Source: RGIG5612 sp050944475 (GTDB lineage Bacteria > Bacillota > Clostridia > Lachnospirales > Lachnospiraceae). From it: a stretch of DNA of 64,000 nt. Under the pieces are notes generated by a model that did not search any database, was not told where the DNA came from, and saw nothing but the letters and a program-made list of their open reading frames with translations. This document shows, one piece after another, positions 51,452 through 59,843 of the stretch. Numbering within the stretch: position 1 is the stretch's first letter; the number at the start of each line of letters is the position of its first letter. The stretch is from contig JBMNRD010000003.1 of assembly GCA_050944475.1 (NCBI GenBank), forward strand, positions 124,001 through 188,000. Direction: 5' to 3'. Made by a program: the position numbers and the translations under genes.

Positions 51452-52645
51452 ATGAGCGTTATATCCGATGAAATGCAAAAACTGCTTAAAGGCGGCTCCG
51501 TGCTGCGAATGATGTTTGAAGAGGGTAAGCACCTGACAGAGCGGTACGGCGCTGAAAATGTTTTTGACTTCAGTCTTGGCAACCCCAGTCTTCCGGCGCC
51601 GGAAGCCTTCAACCGGGCGCTGATCAGGGCAGTCGAAGAAACGGATCCGTTTGTCCTTCACTCCTATATGAACAACGCGGGATACGAGGATACCCGGCAG
51701 GCCATCGCGAATAATCTGAACAGGCGCTTCGGAGAAGACTTTGATTATACGCACATTACCATGACCGTGGGCGCGGCAAATGCCCTTGTGGCGGCCTTTA
51801 AGGTCCTGCTTGACCCGGAAGACGAGGTTATTGTTTTCGCCCCTTACTTTCTTGAATATGCCAATTATATCGCAAATTTCGGCGGCATTACGAAAGTTGT
51901 TCCCCCCAATCCGCCCACATTTATGCCGGATTTGGACGCCCTTGCAGATGCAATTACCCCCAGGACCAAGGCCGTTCTGATCAATAATCCCAACAACCCC
52001 ACCGGCGTGGTATACGGTGAGGATGAAATTTGCGCTCTTGCCGAGGTTCTTGAAGCCGCTCAGACACGACTTGGCCGGCCTATATATCTAATCTCGGACG
52101 AGCCTTACAGGGAACTGGTTTACGACGGGGCCGTTGTTCCGTTTCCCGCAAACTTCTACTCAAATACACTTATTGCATATTCCTTCAGCAAATCCCTGTC
52201 CGTTCCGGGAGAAAGAATCGGTTATCTGGCGGTTTCCCCCAAGACAGAGTCTGCCGGGGAAATCAGCCGTGCCGCGGCAATCGCCGTCCGGGTCATCGGC
52301 TGCGTAAATGCCCCCTCCTTGCAACAAAGGGCAATTATGGAGGTCTTGGACATTACCTCCGACATGAGTGAATATGAGCGCAACAGAAAACTCTTGCTTG
52401 ACGGACTTGACAGCGCCGGCTTTGAATATGTGTTTCCCCGGGGAGCCTTCTATGTATTCATGAAAACCCCTATTGAGGACGACAATGCCTTTGCTGCGCT
52501 TGCCAAGGACAAGTATCGTATCCTTGTTGCCTCCGGCTCGGCGTTTTGCTGCCCGGGATATGTAAGAATTGCATACTGCGTTCCCACTGAAAGGATAGAA
52601 AGGGCGCTGCCGTATTTTGCGGCCCTCGCTGAGGATTATAAGTAA
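51452..52645 (+). CDS. PLP-dependent aminotransferase, class I/II (aspartate aminotransferase family)
   Basis: 397 residues. Family features: FSLGNPSLPAPEAFNRAL, ITMTVGAANALVAAF, substrate-binding NNPNNPTGVVYGE, and the PLP Lys in IAYSFSKSLSVPGERIGY, with the C-terminal Arg segment CCPGYVRIAYCVP. The start at 51452 (MSVISDEMQKLL) follows AAAGGA; an in-frame ATG 15 bases earlier is less well placed. It is the only plus-strand gene in the 35.6-64 kb part, apparently monocistronic. Amino acid specificity cannot be told. Confidence 0.93.
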   Translation: MSVISDEMQKLLKGGSVLRMMFEEGKHLTERYGAENVFDFSLGNPSLPAPEAFNRALIRAVEETDPFVLHSYMNNAGYEDTRQAIANNLNRRFGEDFDYTHITMTVGAANALVAAFKVLLDPEDEVIVFAPYFLEYANYIANFGGITKVVPPNPPTFMPDLDALADAITPRTKAVLINNPNNPTGVVYGEDEICALAEVLEAAQTRLGRPIYLISDEPYRELVYDGAVVPFPANFYSNTLIAYSFSKSLSVPGERIGYLAVSPKTESAGEISRAAAIAVRVIGCVNAPSLQQRAIMEVLDITSDMSEYERNRKLLLDGLDSAGFEYVFPRGAFYVFMKTPIEDDNAFAALAKDKYRILVASGSAFCCPGYVRIAYCVPTERIERALPYFAALAEDYK

Positions 52646-52757
52646 AAAGACGGGTAATATGCCCGCCTTAATCCGTATCAATCTATAACCATCCGCTTTT
52701 GCCTGCGGCAACCTGCCGCAACAGGCTTCCGTTTACAGCTTGTTCTTCTTCGAAAAA
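52646..52757. other. Convergent intergenic region with small stem-loop
   Basis: Between the convergent aminotransferase and sortase genes. TGCGGCA at 52704-52710 and TGCCGCA at 52714-52720 form a 7-bp stem with a three-base loop and partly pairing flanks. No U-run, so at best a weak terminator. Confidence 0.4.
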
Positions 52758-53579
52758 TCATGTCTCCCGGAGCAGAAAAACCACAAACCTTTTGTCGGCC
52801 GCATAATTTTCCAAACAGGTCGAAAGTACCAGCACATGGGAATCCTCATTGAAATCATCAATGGTCACCCCCGTATCATAAGGGCTGCTGCCAAGCGCCT
52901 GCCCCATCATCCATATAAAGTCGGAATAATTTGAGCCGTCATTCTGAAAAACATAAGTGCCTGTCGGCGCGGTAAAGGCGGAAAAAACCCTATAGACATA
53001 GTGGGTATCCCCCGCATAAACATCCATCAGCTGATGCTCTTTAAAAAAATCCTCGTTCTTATAATTGTCAAGACATCCGAACATCCTGCTGCCTGCGCGC
53101 ATATTGTGGCCGTAAATAATCGCATATCTGGAATCAAAGCGATCACGGCTGTAACTTTCCATGAATATCGCACCCGAAGGATTGTATCTTCCGTCAAACA
53201 TGTGATTCAAATAATACGAATCATCAACCCCCTGCACAATCGGATAATCCACCAGGTCTTTTTCCTCACCCCGCATTTTTATGTAGCCGATTGCATCCGG
53301 ATTAATTTCCAGGAGCTTGTTAAAATCATACTGCCAAACAGGTTCCTTCCCGGTGGCGGTTTCTTCGACGGCACTGACTTCTTCCGCGGAACTTGTTTCC
53401 GTGAAAATATCCTGAATGTCCCTGTATGCATTCTTTGCCGTAGAATAGGAAATAATTGCAGAAACCAACTTATAGGCGGAAAAGCAGAATAATCCCGCCG
53501 CAACTGCAATTACAACCGTCAGAATGATTCTGTTTCTTTTTGTTTGCTTTCTTGATTTGTGAGCTTTTCTCCGTGTCAT
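52758..53579 (-). CDS. Class B sortase
   Basis: 273 residues. A basic N-terminus, a single membrane helix (IILTVVIAVAAGLFCFSAY), then the sortase domain from about residue 80. Catalytic His in IIYGHNMRAGSRMF, Cys in LVLSTCLE and Arg in AADKRFVVFLL. The DYPIVQGVDDSYYLNH segment and the insertion between strands 6 and 7 fit class B. It joins surface proteins to the cell wall through a C-terminal sorting signal; no substrate protein is in the window. TATAAT lies only about 10 bases before the ATG, so the exact start is less certain. Confidence 0.92.
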   Translation of the reverse strand: MTRRKAHKSRKQTKRNRIILTVVIAVAAGLFCFSAYKLVSAIISYSTAKNAYRDIQDIFTETSSAEEVSAVEETATGKEPVWQYDFNKLLEINPDAIGYIKMRGEEKDLVDYPIVQGVDDSYYLNHMFDGRYNPSGAIFMESYSRDRFDSRYAIIYGHNMRAGSRMFGCLDNYKNEDFFKEHQLMDVYAGDTHYVYRVFSAFTAPTGTYVFQNDGSNYSDFIWMMGQALGSSPYDTGVTIDDFNEDSHVLVLSTCLENYAADKRFVVFLLRET

Positions 53580-53659
53580 AACCGATATATTATAACACAG
53601 CCCCTTTTAATTTGTGGTTTTTTAAAAACAGGCAAATCATTTCGATAAATCGGCATCTT

Positions 53660-55519
53660 CTATGTTATCGCCAAAGCTCCGTTTCCGGCCTCGTAATCCA
53701 GCACTTTGCGAAACTGCGTTTCGTATAGCTCCTTGTAAATACCGTCGCGGGCAAGCAGTTCCTCGTGTTTTCCCTCCTCGGCAATAACGCCTCCGTCAAT
53801 TACAAGAATCCTGTCCGCTTTCAGTACAGTTGTCAGTCTGTGCGCAATTACAATGCTGGTGCGGCCCGCCATCAGCACTTCCAGGGCATCCTGAATGGCG
53901 TTTTCGGAAATGGAATCCAGAGAGCTGGTAGCCTCATCCAATATCAATATTTCAGGGTCCTTAAGTATAACGCGGGCAATCGAAACACGCTGCTTTTCAC
54001 CTCCGGAAAGCTTCAACCCGCGGTTGCCCACCAATGTATCATAGCCTGCAGGCTGAGACATAATAAAGTCGTGAATATTGGCAATCCGGCACGCGTTTTC
54101 TATCTCCTCTTCTGTCGCATCTTCTTTCGCATACAGAAGATTTTCCATAATCGTTCCGTTAAATAAATATGTGTCCTGAGTCACCACTCCGATGCGCTGT
54201 CTCAGATATGACAAGTCAAAATCCCTGACATCCACGCCGGCAATTGTAACCCTCCCTGCACACACATCGTAAAGCCTCGGTATAAGGCTGACGGCTGTTG
54301 ACTTTCCCGAGCCGGAAGAACCTACAATTGCGTACATCTGTCCTCCGGGGACCGTGAAATTCACATCCGCCAGAAGTTTCTTTTCGGGAGCATATGCAAA
54401 ACTCACATGTTCAAAGCGGATATCTTTATTGGCCACCTCCGGCTTCTTGCCGTCCTCGGGAGAAGTAATGGGAATTTCCAAATCAAAATAGTCAAATATT
54501 CTTGTAAACAGGGCAAGGGATCTTGTAAAGTCCACCTGCAGATTCAGCAGAGCATGCACCGGCCTGTACAGCCTGTTTACCAAAGCCACAGTGGCTGTGA
54601 TTGTTCCCACCGTCAGACCGGGATCCAGTTGCCTGATAATAAACCAGCCTCCCGCAAAGTAAATCAACAACGGTCCTATCTGGGTAAACATTCCCATGAT
54701 GACCATAAACCATTTGCCGCTTCGCTGCTCTTTCAGATTCAGCCGGGTCACCTCTTCGTTTACTGCCTTAAACCTTGTAAGTTCCTTTTCTTCTCTGGTA
54801 AAAAGCTTCACCAGCAAAGAGCCGCTGATAGACAATGTTTCGTTTACCAGCTGGTTCATCTCGTCGTTCTTTGCCTGACTGGCCGACAAGAGCTTCCACC
54901 TGGTTTTTCCCACGGATTTCGTCGGAATAATTAACAGCGGGATTACAATGATTCCCACAATGGCCAGCTGCCAGCTCATGCTGAACAGGGCAACCATGGT
55001 TGTAACTACCGTTGCCACATTGCTGATAATGCTGGACAATGTTCCGGAAATAACCCCCGACACGCCGCTGATGTCCGTGTTCATTCTGGTAATGATATCT
55101 CCCTGCTTCTCCCCCAAAAAAAAGGCGTGAGGCATGCGTTGCAGATGGTCGTACATCTGATTTTTCATATCGAAGATAATTCGCTGGGAAATCCATGCGT
55201 TGATATAGCTTTCCAGCACTCCGATAATCTGTGAAGCGGCCATTGTGGCAAATGCAATCAAAAGCAACTGTATCATCAGCTTCATGTCTCTGCCGATCAG
55301 AGCCTCGTCGACAATGCGGCCTGTTACAATGGAAGGCAGCAAACCTATAGCGGATGAAAGCAATATCGCAATGAAAACAAATATAAACTGTAGCCAGTAA
55401 GGCTTCATATAGCCCGCAATCCGAGCCAGCAATTTCCCCGTCACCTTTGGCTTGTTTTTCTTTTCTTCTTCTGTCAGAAAGCCTTTCGGCCCTCCGGGCG
55501 GTCTTCCCCGTCCTTTCAT
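53660..55519 (-). CDS. ABC exporter, fused permease and ATPase (MDR/LmrA type)
   Basis: 619 residues. N-terminal six-helix exporter domain (WLQFIFVFIAILLSSAIGLLP, then VSGVISGTLSSIISNV), C-terminal ATPase with Walker A AIVGSSGSGKSTAVSLIPR, Q-loop GVVTQDTYLFNGTI, signature KLSGGEKQRVSIARVILKDP and Walker B ILILDEATSSLDS, His switch IVIAHRLTTV. It acts as a homodimer or half of a heterodimer. No second half-transporter is next to it. GAGGTGAG precedes the ATG. The promoter carries a palindromic candidate operator (55545-55573). Substrate unknown, possibly a drug or lipid. Confidence 0.93.
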   Translation of the reverse strand: MKGRGRPPGGPKGFLTEEEKKNKPKVTGKLLARIAGYMKPYWLQFIFVFIAILLSSAIGLLPSIVTGRIVDEALIGRDMKLMIQLLLIAFATMAASQIIGVLESYINAWISQRIIFDMKNQMYDHLQRMPHAFFLGEKQGDIITRMNTDISGVSGVISGTLSSIISNVATVVTTMVALFSMSWQLAIVGIIVIPLLIIPTKSVGKTRWKLLSASQAKNDEMNQLVNETLSISGSLLVKLFTREEKELTRFKAVNEEVTRLNLKEQRSGKWFMVIMGMFTQIGPLLIYFAGGWFIIRQLDPGLTVGTITATVALVNRLYRPVHALLNLQVDFTRSLALFTRIFDYFDLEIPITSPEDGKKPEVANKDIRFEHVSFAYAPEKKLLADVNFTVPGGQMYAIVGSSGSGKSTAVSLIPRLYDVCAGRVTIAGVDVRDFDLSYLRQRIGVVTQDTYLFNGTIMENLLYAKEDATEEEIENACRIANIHDFIMSQPAGYDTLVGNRGLKLSGGEKQRVSIARVILKDPEILILDEATSSLDSISENAIQDALEVLMAGRTSIVIAHRLTTVLKADRILVIDGGVIAEEGKHEELLARDGIYKELYETQFRKVLDYEAGNGALAIT

Positions 55520-55544
55520 TTTCTCACCTCATACATTTTTAAAT

Positions 55545-55573
55545 AGAATAATACTTCGGTACCGAAATGTCAA
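55545..55573 (-). promoter_or_regulatory. ABC exporter promoter with palindromic operator in the spacer
   Basis: On the minus strand TTGACA (55573-55568) and TATTCT (55550-55545) are 17 bases apart, and the perfect 12-bp palindrome TTCGGTACCGAA (55555-55566) lies wholly inside the spacer. The position is typical of a repressor site, for example MarR or TetR type. The ATG is 26 bases after the -10 box. Confidence 0.7.
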
Positions 55574-55800
55574 GCAAGACAAGTGTTTCTTCTTTAAAAA
55601 ACACCTGCTTGAGGCGACGCCCCAAAAGTTAGACCAATTACCTGACCGAAGGAGGTCAGTTCACCGGAAGTGCGTTTTCTTACCGGCTACGAAAGAAATC
55701 ACAAAAGCCGAGAAAAAGGAGACTTTTTATCTGTATTTGATACTCACATTCCAGAAGACAATGTGTCCGAAAAACTGCCCTAAATAACCATTAATTTTTA
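55574..55800. other. Intergenic stretch, possible IS3-type end remnant
   Basis: No gene seen. The sequence CGCCCCAAAAGTTAGACCAA near 55618-55638 resembles the terminal sequence of some IS3/IS150-group elements. CTGACC and GGTCAG at about 55643-55660 form a short hairpin. There is no transposase remnant that I can recognise. Confidence 0.3.
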
Positions 55801-55832
55801 CAACAAAAAAGGTAGTGGCAAACTGCCACTAC
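55801..55832 (-). terminator. Terminator of the GntR/FGGY/AroE-like operon
   Basis: GTAGTGGCA at 55812-55820 and TGCCACTAC at 55824-55832 form a perfect 9-bp stem with a three-base loop, followed on the minus strand by CUUUUUUGUUG. It lies 58 bases after the stop codon of the AroE-like gene. Confidence 0.88.
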
Positions 55833-55889
55833 TCCAAACCTTTATTAACCCTTAGTCAACCTGGATTGGCCAATAAACAAAGCCCTTAC

Positions 55890-56783
55890 TTAACAGTCAT
55901 AAAACTGCCTTAGTGCGATTGCTATCGCCACTGCCTCCCTGCCTTCGCTGAAGCAGTCCTTTGAAAGCTCTTTTCCGAACATTTCCTTAACTGCCGCTAT
56001 TTGCTGATAGTACATCATGCTCTCCCCTGCCAGTGTCTTAAGGCCTGCTGCTCCGGCTTTCCGAAGCACCTCTGTATCAGGATAGTTTACATCTGCTGCA
56101 AAGCTGCCTGCAGGAAGCTTTTCTATATAACCAAGGTAATCAAAGGATTCTCCGGGGTGGGATGCATTTCCTATCGTGGAGCACTGGACCAGCAGGTCAC
56201 ACTCTGCTGCCCGGCCGTCCAGATATTCTTTCGAAAGCGGTCCATATGATATATCCACATCATAATATTTCGATATAATCTTAGCTACTGTCTCAGCCTT
56301 TTCCTCTGTACGGTTTGCAACACTGATTGCTGTCGCACCTCTTTCGCAAAGATCTGCTGCTATCAGTCCGCCTACTGCGCCCGCTCCGATTATGAGCACT
56401 CTCTTCCCCTTAAGGGAATCCAGTTCGTCCTCGAGCGCCATGCCCATCCCGATGCCGTCGAGGCCGATGCCGTACAGTTTTCCGTCACGGTTGATGACTG
56501 TATTTACGCAGTTAAAATCCCTGCTGACAGGATCAACCTCATCCAGAAATTCTATAACATCGCTTTTATGCGGCATGCCCAAATAAAAACCTGCCAGTCC
56601 GAGGTTCTTAACCGCGTCCGTTACGTCTTTCAGCCTGCCTTTATCTACTGCGATGTGAAGATCAACCGCATTTATATTTGCGAAATCATACATTGAGTTA
56701 TGGAGCATGCAGGCAGCGCCTCTGTCTTCAGGACCTGTGACCTGAAAAGTCACCTTTGTTTTCAGATTATATTTAACCCTCAT
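55890..56783 (-). CDS. Shikimate dehydrogenase-like oxidoreductase with altered substrate site
   Basis: 297 residues. The AroE fold is clear: catalytic Lys in LGMPHKSDVIEFL, NCVNTVINRDGKLYGIGLDGIG, and the NADP-binding Rossmann motif VLIIGAGAVGGLIAADL with SVANRTEEKAE. The N-terminal shikimate-binding loop, normally SxSLSPxxHN, reads DRGAACMLHNSMYDF here, so both serines that hold the shikimate carboxylate are missing. It is therefore probably a dehydrogenase for another cyclic or sugar-type compound. The start overlaps the end of the TIM-barrel gene by 11 bases. Last gene of the operon. Confidence 0.8.
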   Translation of the reverse strand: MRVKYNLKTKVTFQVTGPEDRGAACMLHNSMYDFANINAVDLHIAVDKGRLKDVTDAVKNLGLAGFYLGMPHKSDVIEFLDEVDPVSRDFNCVNTVINRDGKLYGIGLDGIGMGMALEDELDSLKGKRVLIIGAGAVGGLIAADLCERGATAISVANRTEEKAETVAKIISKYYDVDISYGPLSKEYLDGRAAECDLLVQCSTIGNASHPGESFDYLGYIEKLPAGSFAADVNYPDTEVLRKAGAAGLKTLAGESMMYYQQIAAVKEMFGKELSKDCFSEGREAVAIAIALRQFYDC

Positions 56784-57600
56784 ATTTATCGACCCAGTTT
56801 TTCTTTAAAAAAGCTATGTCTTTTATCATAGTATCTATTCCGTGGCCATCATTCGCCACAGGGAGCTCGTTGTAATGAGTCTCCGTAAAGCACCAGCCGT
56901 CGAATTTCTTTTCTGCCAGAAGGTCCAGGCATGCACTTACGTTCACGCACCCTGTTCCTATCTCGCATGTGGCGTTCAGGCACTCATCCGCATCTTTGAT
57001 ATGCATACAATCTATGCGCTCTGTCGGGATGGCTGCCAGATCTTCAAGCGGCTCGCTGAATCCGAACAGCAGCGGATTACATATGTCATAAGTAAGTTTC
57101 AATTCGGGCAACTCATTCAGTATGCGGAGCATGACAGGCAGCTCGCTGAATCCTTCATAGATTATCCTTACACCGTTTGCTTCCGCTATCTTTATGTACT
57201 CTCTGAGGTTGTCTATGGTATTCTGAAGCTGTATCTTGTTACCGTACTTGCTGCCTGCAAATGAAGCGAGCATAATCGTCGGGATGTTATACATCACGCA
57301 TGTTTTTACAGTCTTCTTCAGATTCTCCAGACATTTTGCCCCCAGGTCAGTGTGCATGCCATACTGTATTCCCGGTGTCCTTGCTATGTCAAGCGGATGC
57401 AGGGTGTATATTGTAAAATCCTTCCCGTCAAGCTCCTCTTCGTACATCTCATGTACACGTTCATCAAGCAAAGGATAATTTGCGTTTCTTCCGCCGTGGT
57501 CATGCATCTGCATACCTTCAAACCCCACCTTAAGACAAAAATCTATTGCTTTGGGCCCCTGAACAGGCAGGTACCACTCAACCACTCCGATTTTTTTCAT
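56773..57600 (-). CDS. Sugar phosphate isomerase/epimerase-family TIM-barrel protein
   Basis: 275 residues of the xylose isomerase-like (AP endonuclease 2) fold. Features: GVVEWYLPVQGPKAIDFCLKVGFEG, IYEGFSELPVMLRIL with the metal Glu, LTYDICNPLLFG, DCMHIKDADECLNAT and a final WCFTETHYNELP with Glu. It could be an isomerase or epimerase of a sugar acid, or a dehydratase of the dehydroshikimate or inosose type, which share the fold. Overlap with the AroE-like gene suggests consecutive steps. Confidence 0.78.
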   Translation of the reverse strand: MKKIGVVEWYLPVQGPKAIDFCLKVGFEGMQMHDHGGRNANYPLLDERVHEMYEEELDGKDFTIYTLHPLDIARTPGIQYGMHTDLGAKCLENLKKTVKTCVMYNIPTIMLASFAGSKYGNKIQLQNTIDNLREYIKIAEANGVRIIYEGFSELPVMLRILNELPELKLTYDICNPLLFGFSEPLEDLAAIPTERIDCMHIKDADECLNATCEIGTGCVNVSACLDLLAEKKFDGWCFTETHYNELPVANDGHGIDTMIKDIAFLKKNWVDKYEG

Positions 57601-57612
57601 GTTATTTATCCA

Positions 57613-58149
57613 TTAGCCTTCAAGAATATAGGAATTTACTACCTCTCCATAATAGGCAGTATGAAACTCCTTGCATGCCAGCGCACAGTATTCTATGTCC
57701 TGCGGATACTCTCTGTCAAGGATTTCCTGAGGGATCTGTGTCTTATCCTGTAGCTGCTGATAAATCACCTTGCACTCTAACGTCAGAGGGAATTCTCTAA
57801 TCGCAGGTGCTTCCACCAGTTCACCCGGAACCGCATGAAGGTTCATCTCTTTAAATTTATCTACATCCCGTCCGGAATTAGTTCCGCAATATCCCACGAT
57901 CTTTTTATCATAGTCGCCTATGGGGACATTGATCGTGAATTCGCCTGTTCGTTTAAGGATCTCATTTGTGTAACGATGTTCCCTCAGAAACAGGATGAAG
58001 ATGGGTTTGCCCCATTCCATACCGAGAAATCCGTACTGAATCGTCATTGTATTATATCCGTCTTTATCCTTTGTCGAAACCAGTGTTCCGGTACGAACTG
58101 CACGCAGAATCTCCCTGGCGTATTCAAACACTTCAACTTTCCTTTTCAT
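57613..58149 (-). CDS. Flavin reductase-like domain protein
   Basis: 178 residues. FMN-binding split-barrel pattern: GTLVSTKDKDGYNTMTIQYGFLGMEWGKPIFILFLREHRYTNEILKRTGEFTINVP (residues about 20-75) and the following YCGTNSGRDVDKFKE. GGGAG precedes the ATG. Related proteins are NAD(P)H:flavin oxidoreductases or FMN stores. In this operon it may support a redox step, though no partner oxygenase is present. It lies 12 bases upstream of the TIM-barrel gene and 12 downstream of the ThDP gene. Confidence 0.82.
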   Translation of the reverse strand: MKRKVEVFEYAREILRAVRTGTLVSTKDKDGYNTMTIQYGFLGMEWGKPIFILFLREHRYTNEILKRTGEFTINVPIGDYDKKIVGYCGTNSGRDVDKFKEMNLHAVPGELVEAPAIREFPLTLECKVIYQQLQDKTQIPQEILDREYPQDIEYCALACKEFHTAYYGEVVNSYILEG

Positions 58150-58161
58150 TTTCTTCTCCCG

Positions 58162-59829
58162 TCAAAAAGCCTCAGGCCATACACTGTAACTGCCGTCCAG
58201 CTTAACTTCGATCATATACGGCTTGTCGCATTTCCTTGCTGCTTCGAATGCATCAGGAAGCTCAGCCGCCTTGCGAACAATGCTTCCCTCGATCCCGAAA
58301 ACTTTTGCCACATCTACATAGTCACAACCCAGGAAATCAACTCCGGTATATCTTCCTTCTCCCATCTTATACAGCTCTTCCTGTTTGATGTTTCCGAAAG
58401 CATTGTCATTAAACAGAAGGATTATTATCCCAAGCTGTTCCCTGCCGATAGTTTCCAGGTCGCCAAGCGTCATGCCCAGAGAACCGTCTCCTATCAGGGA
58501 AATGACCTCTTTTTCAGGATGTGCAAACTTGCATCCGATTGAAGCTCCCAAAGCAAATCCCATATTTCCGAAATTAACAGGCTTCATAAATACTGTATCA
58601 TCAGGAAATGTCATTGCATGAACCCATGCTCCCGGATTTCCTGCATCCACGCAGAACACTCCGCCCGGCTTAAGTATCTTCTCAAGCTGCGTAAGAATCG
58701 CAACGGGAGGTACAGGCGAAGCCTGCCCGTCATTGATCGGACCACAGAACAGTTCTTTTCTCCACTCTGCCTTTCTTGCAAGCAGGTCTTTAAGAAAATC
58801 ATCTTTCTTTTCAACATCCTTTTCTTTGAGCAGACTAATCAGTTTTCCAAGCGATGCCTTGGCATCTCCTATCACACCTGTAGCTGCAGGATACTGTCTT
58901 CCTATATTTTCGGGAATTATATCGATCTGGATTATCTTGCCCGGCTTAAGCCTCCATCTGTTTGTACTGATAGCAGCAAGGGATGATCCGACAACGATGT
59001 CCAGGTCTGCTTCCTCTATGGCAGCCCTTGTGACTTTCGAACCATGTCTTGAACGTGGTCCGAGCAGATTTTCAAAGGTGCCGTCAATTGCGCACATACC
59101 GTTATAAGTAGTTACTATAGGGGCGTTCAGGAGTTCTGAAAGCTCCATGACCTTGGCTGAAGCGTCGGAGATTCTGACTCCGTTTCCCGCCCAGATAGTA
59201 ATCTTTTCTGATGATGCTATCAGCTGCGCTGCCCTTGCAATTGATTCATCAGATGCAGCCATTTCAGGAATATAGCAATACTCCTTAGGATCGGCAGGGA
59301 TATATTCTGCCTCCTGCTCTTCTATAACATCTCTGTAAAAGTCGAGCACTACAGGACCCGGTCTGCCTGTTTTTGCTACTCTGTATGCTTCCCGTACTGC
59401 CCACGGGATAACGCTTGCATCTCTAACAGGAATATACTTTTTGCATATGCTGCTGAAGAGCAATTCATGATCTGACTCCTGGGCATCACCGCGTCCCGCA
59501 TCAGGCAGTCTGTTCTGGAATAACAGGGCGATAACAGGACTTGAGTCCCTGAGTGCGCCACCAAGACCCGTGATCAGGTTTGTTGCGCCGCATCCCGTTG
59601 TTGCCAGACATATACCGGGTTCTCCCGTAATCCTGCCATAGCCGTCTGCTGCCGTTGCGGCACCGTTTTCATGTCTTGTATGTATAAACCTTACGCTTGA
59701 ATCCAGCATCGAATCCGTGACATATAATGTCTGGCCTCCCGGGATCCCAAAAACATACTTTGCCCCAATCTCTTCCAACAGCTTAACTACGAGTTTTCCA
59801 CCAATAAATAATTCACTCATATCTACCAT
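58162..59829 (-). CDS. Thiamine diphosphate-dependent enzyme, acetolactate synthase-like
   Basis: 555 residues. N-terminal pyrimidine domain with the catalytic Glu in IHTRHENGAATAADGYGRITG, central domain (ITIWAGNGVRISD), and C-terminal diphosphate domain with ISLIGDGSLGMTLGDLETIGRE and the Asn loop LLFNDNAFGNI. The absence of ilvN and the sugar-type neighbours argue against branched-chain amino acid synthesis; a decarboxylase, lyase or cyclitol-dione hydrolase-type reaction is more likely. AGGAG precedes the ATG at 59829; an in-frame ATG three codons later is also possible. Confidence 0.85.
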   Translation of the reverse strand: MVDMSELFIGGKLVVKLLEEIGAKYVFGIPGGQTLYVTDSMLDSSVRFIHTRHENGAATAADGYGRITGEPGICLATTGCGATNLITGLGGALRDSSPVIALLFQNRLPDAGRGDAQESDHELLFSSICKKYIPVRDASVIPWAVREAYRVAKTGRPGPVVLDFYRDVIEEQEAEYIPADPKEYCYIPEMAASDESIARAAQLIASSEKITIWAGNGVRISDASAKVMELSELLNAPIVTTYNGMCAIDGTFENLLGPRSRHGSKVTRAAIEEADLDIVVGSSLAAISTNRWRLKPGKIIQIDIIPENIGRQYPAATGVIGDAKASLGKLISLLKEKDVEKKDDFLKDLLARKAEWRKELFCGPINDGQASPVPPVAILTQLEKILKPGGVFCVDAGNPGAWVHAMTFPDDTVFMKPVNFGNMGFALGASIGCKFAHPEKEVISLIGDGSLGMTLGDLETIGREQLGIIILLFNDNAFGNIKQEELYKMGEGRYTGVDFLGCDYVDVAKVFGIEGSIVRKAAELPDAFEAARKCDKPYMIEVKLDGSYSVWPEAF

Positions 59830-59843
59830 TATCTCCTTTGTAT

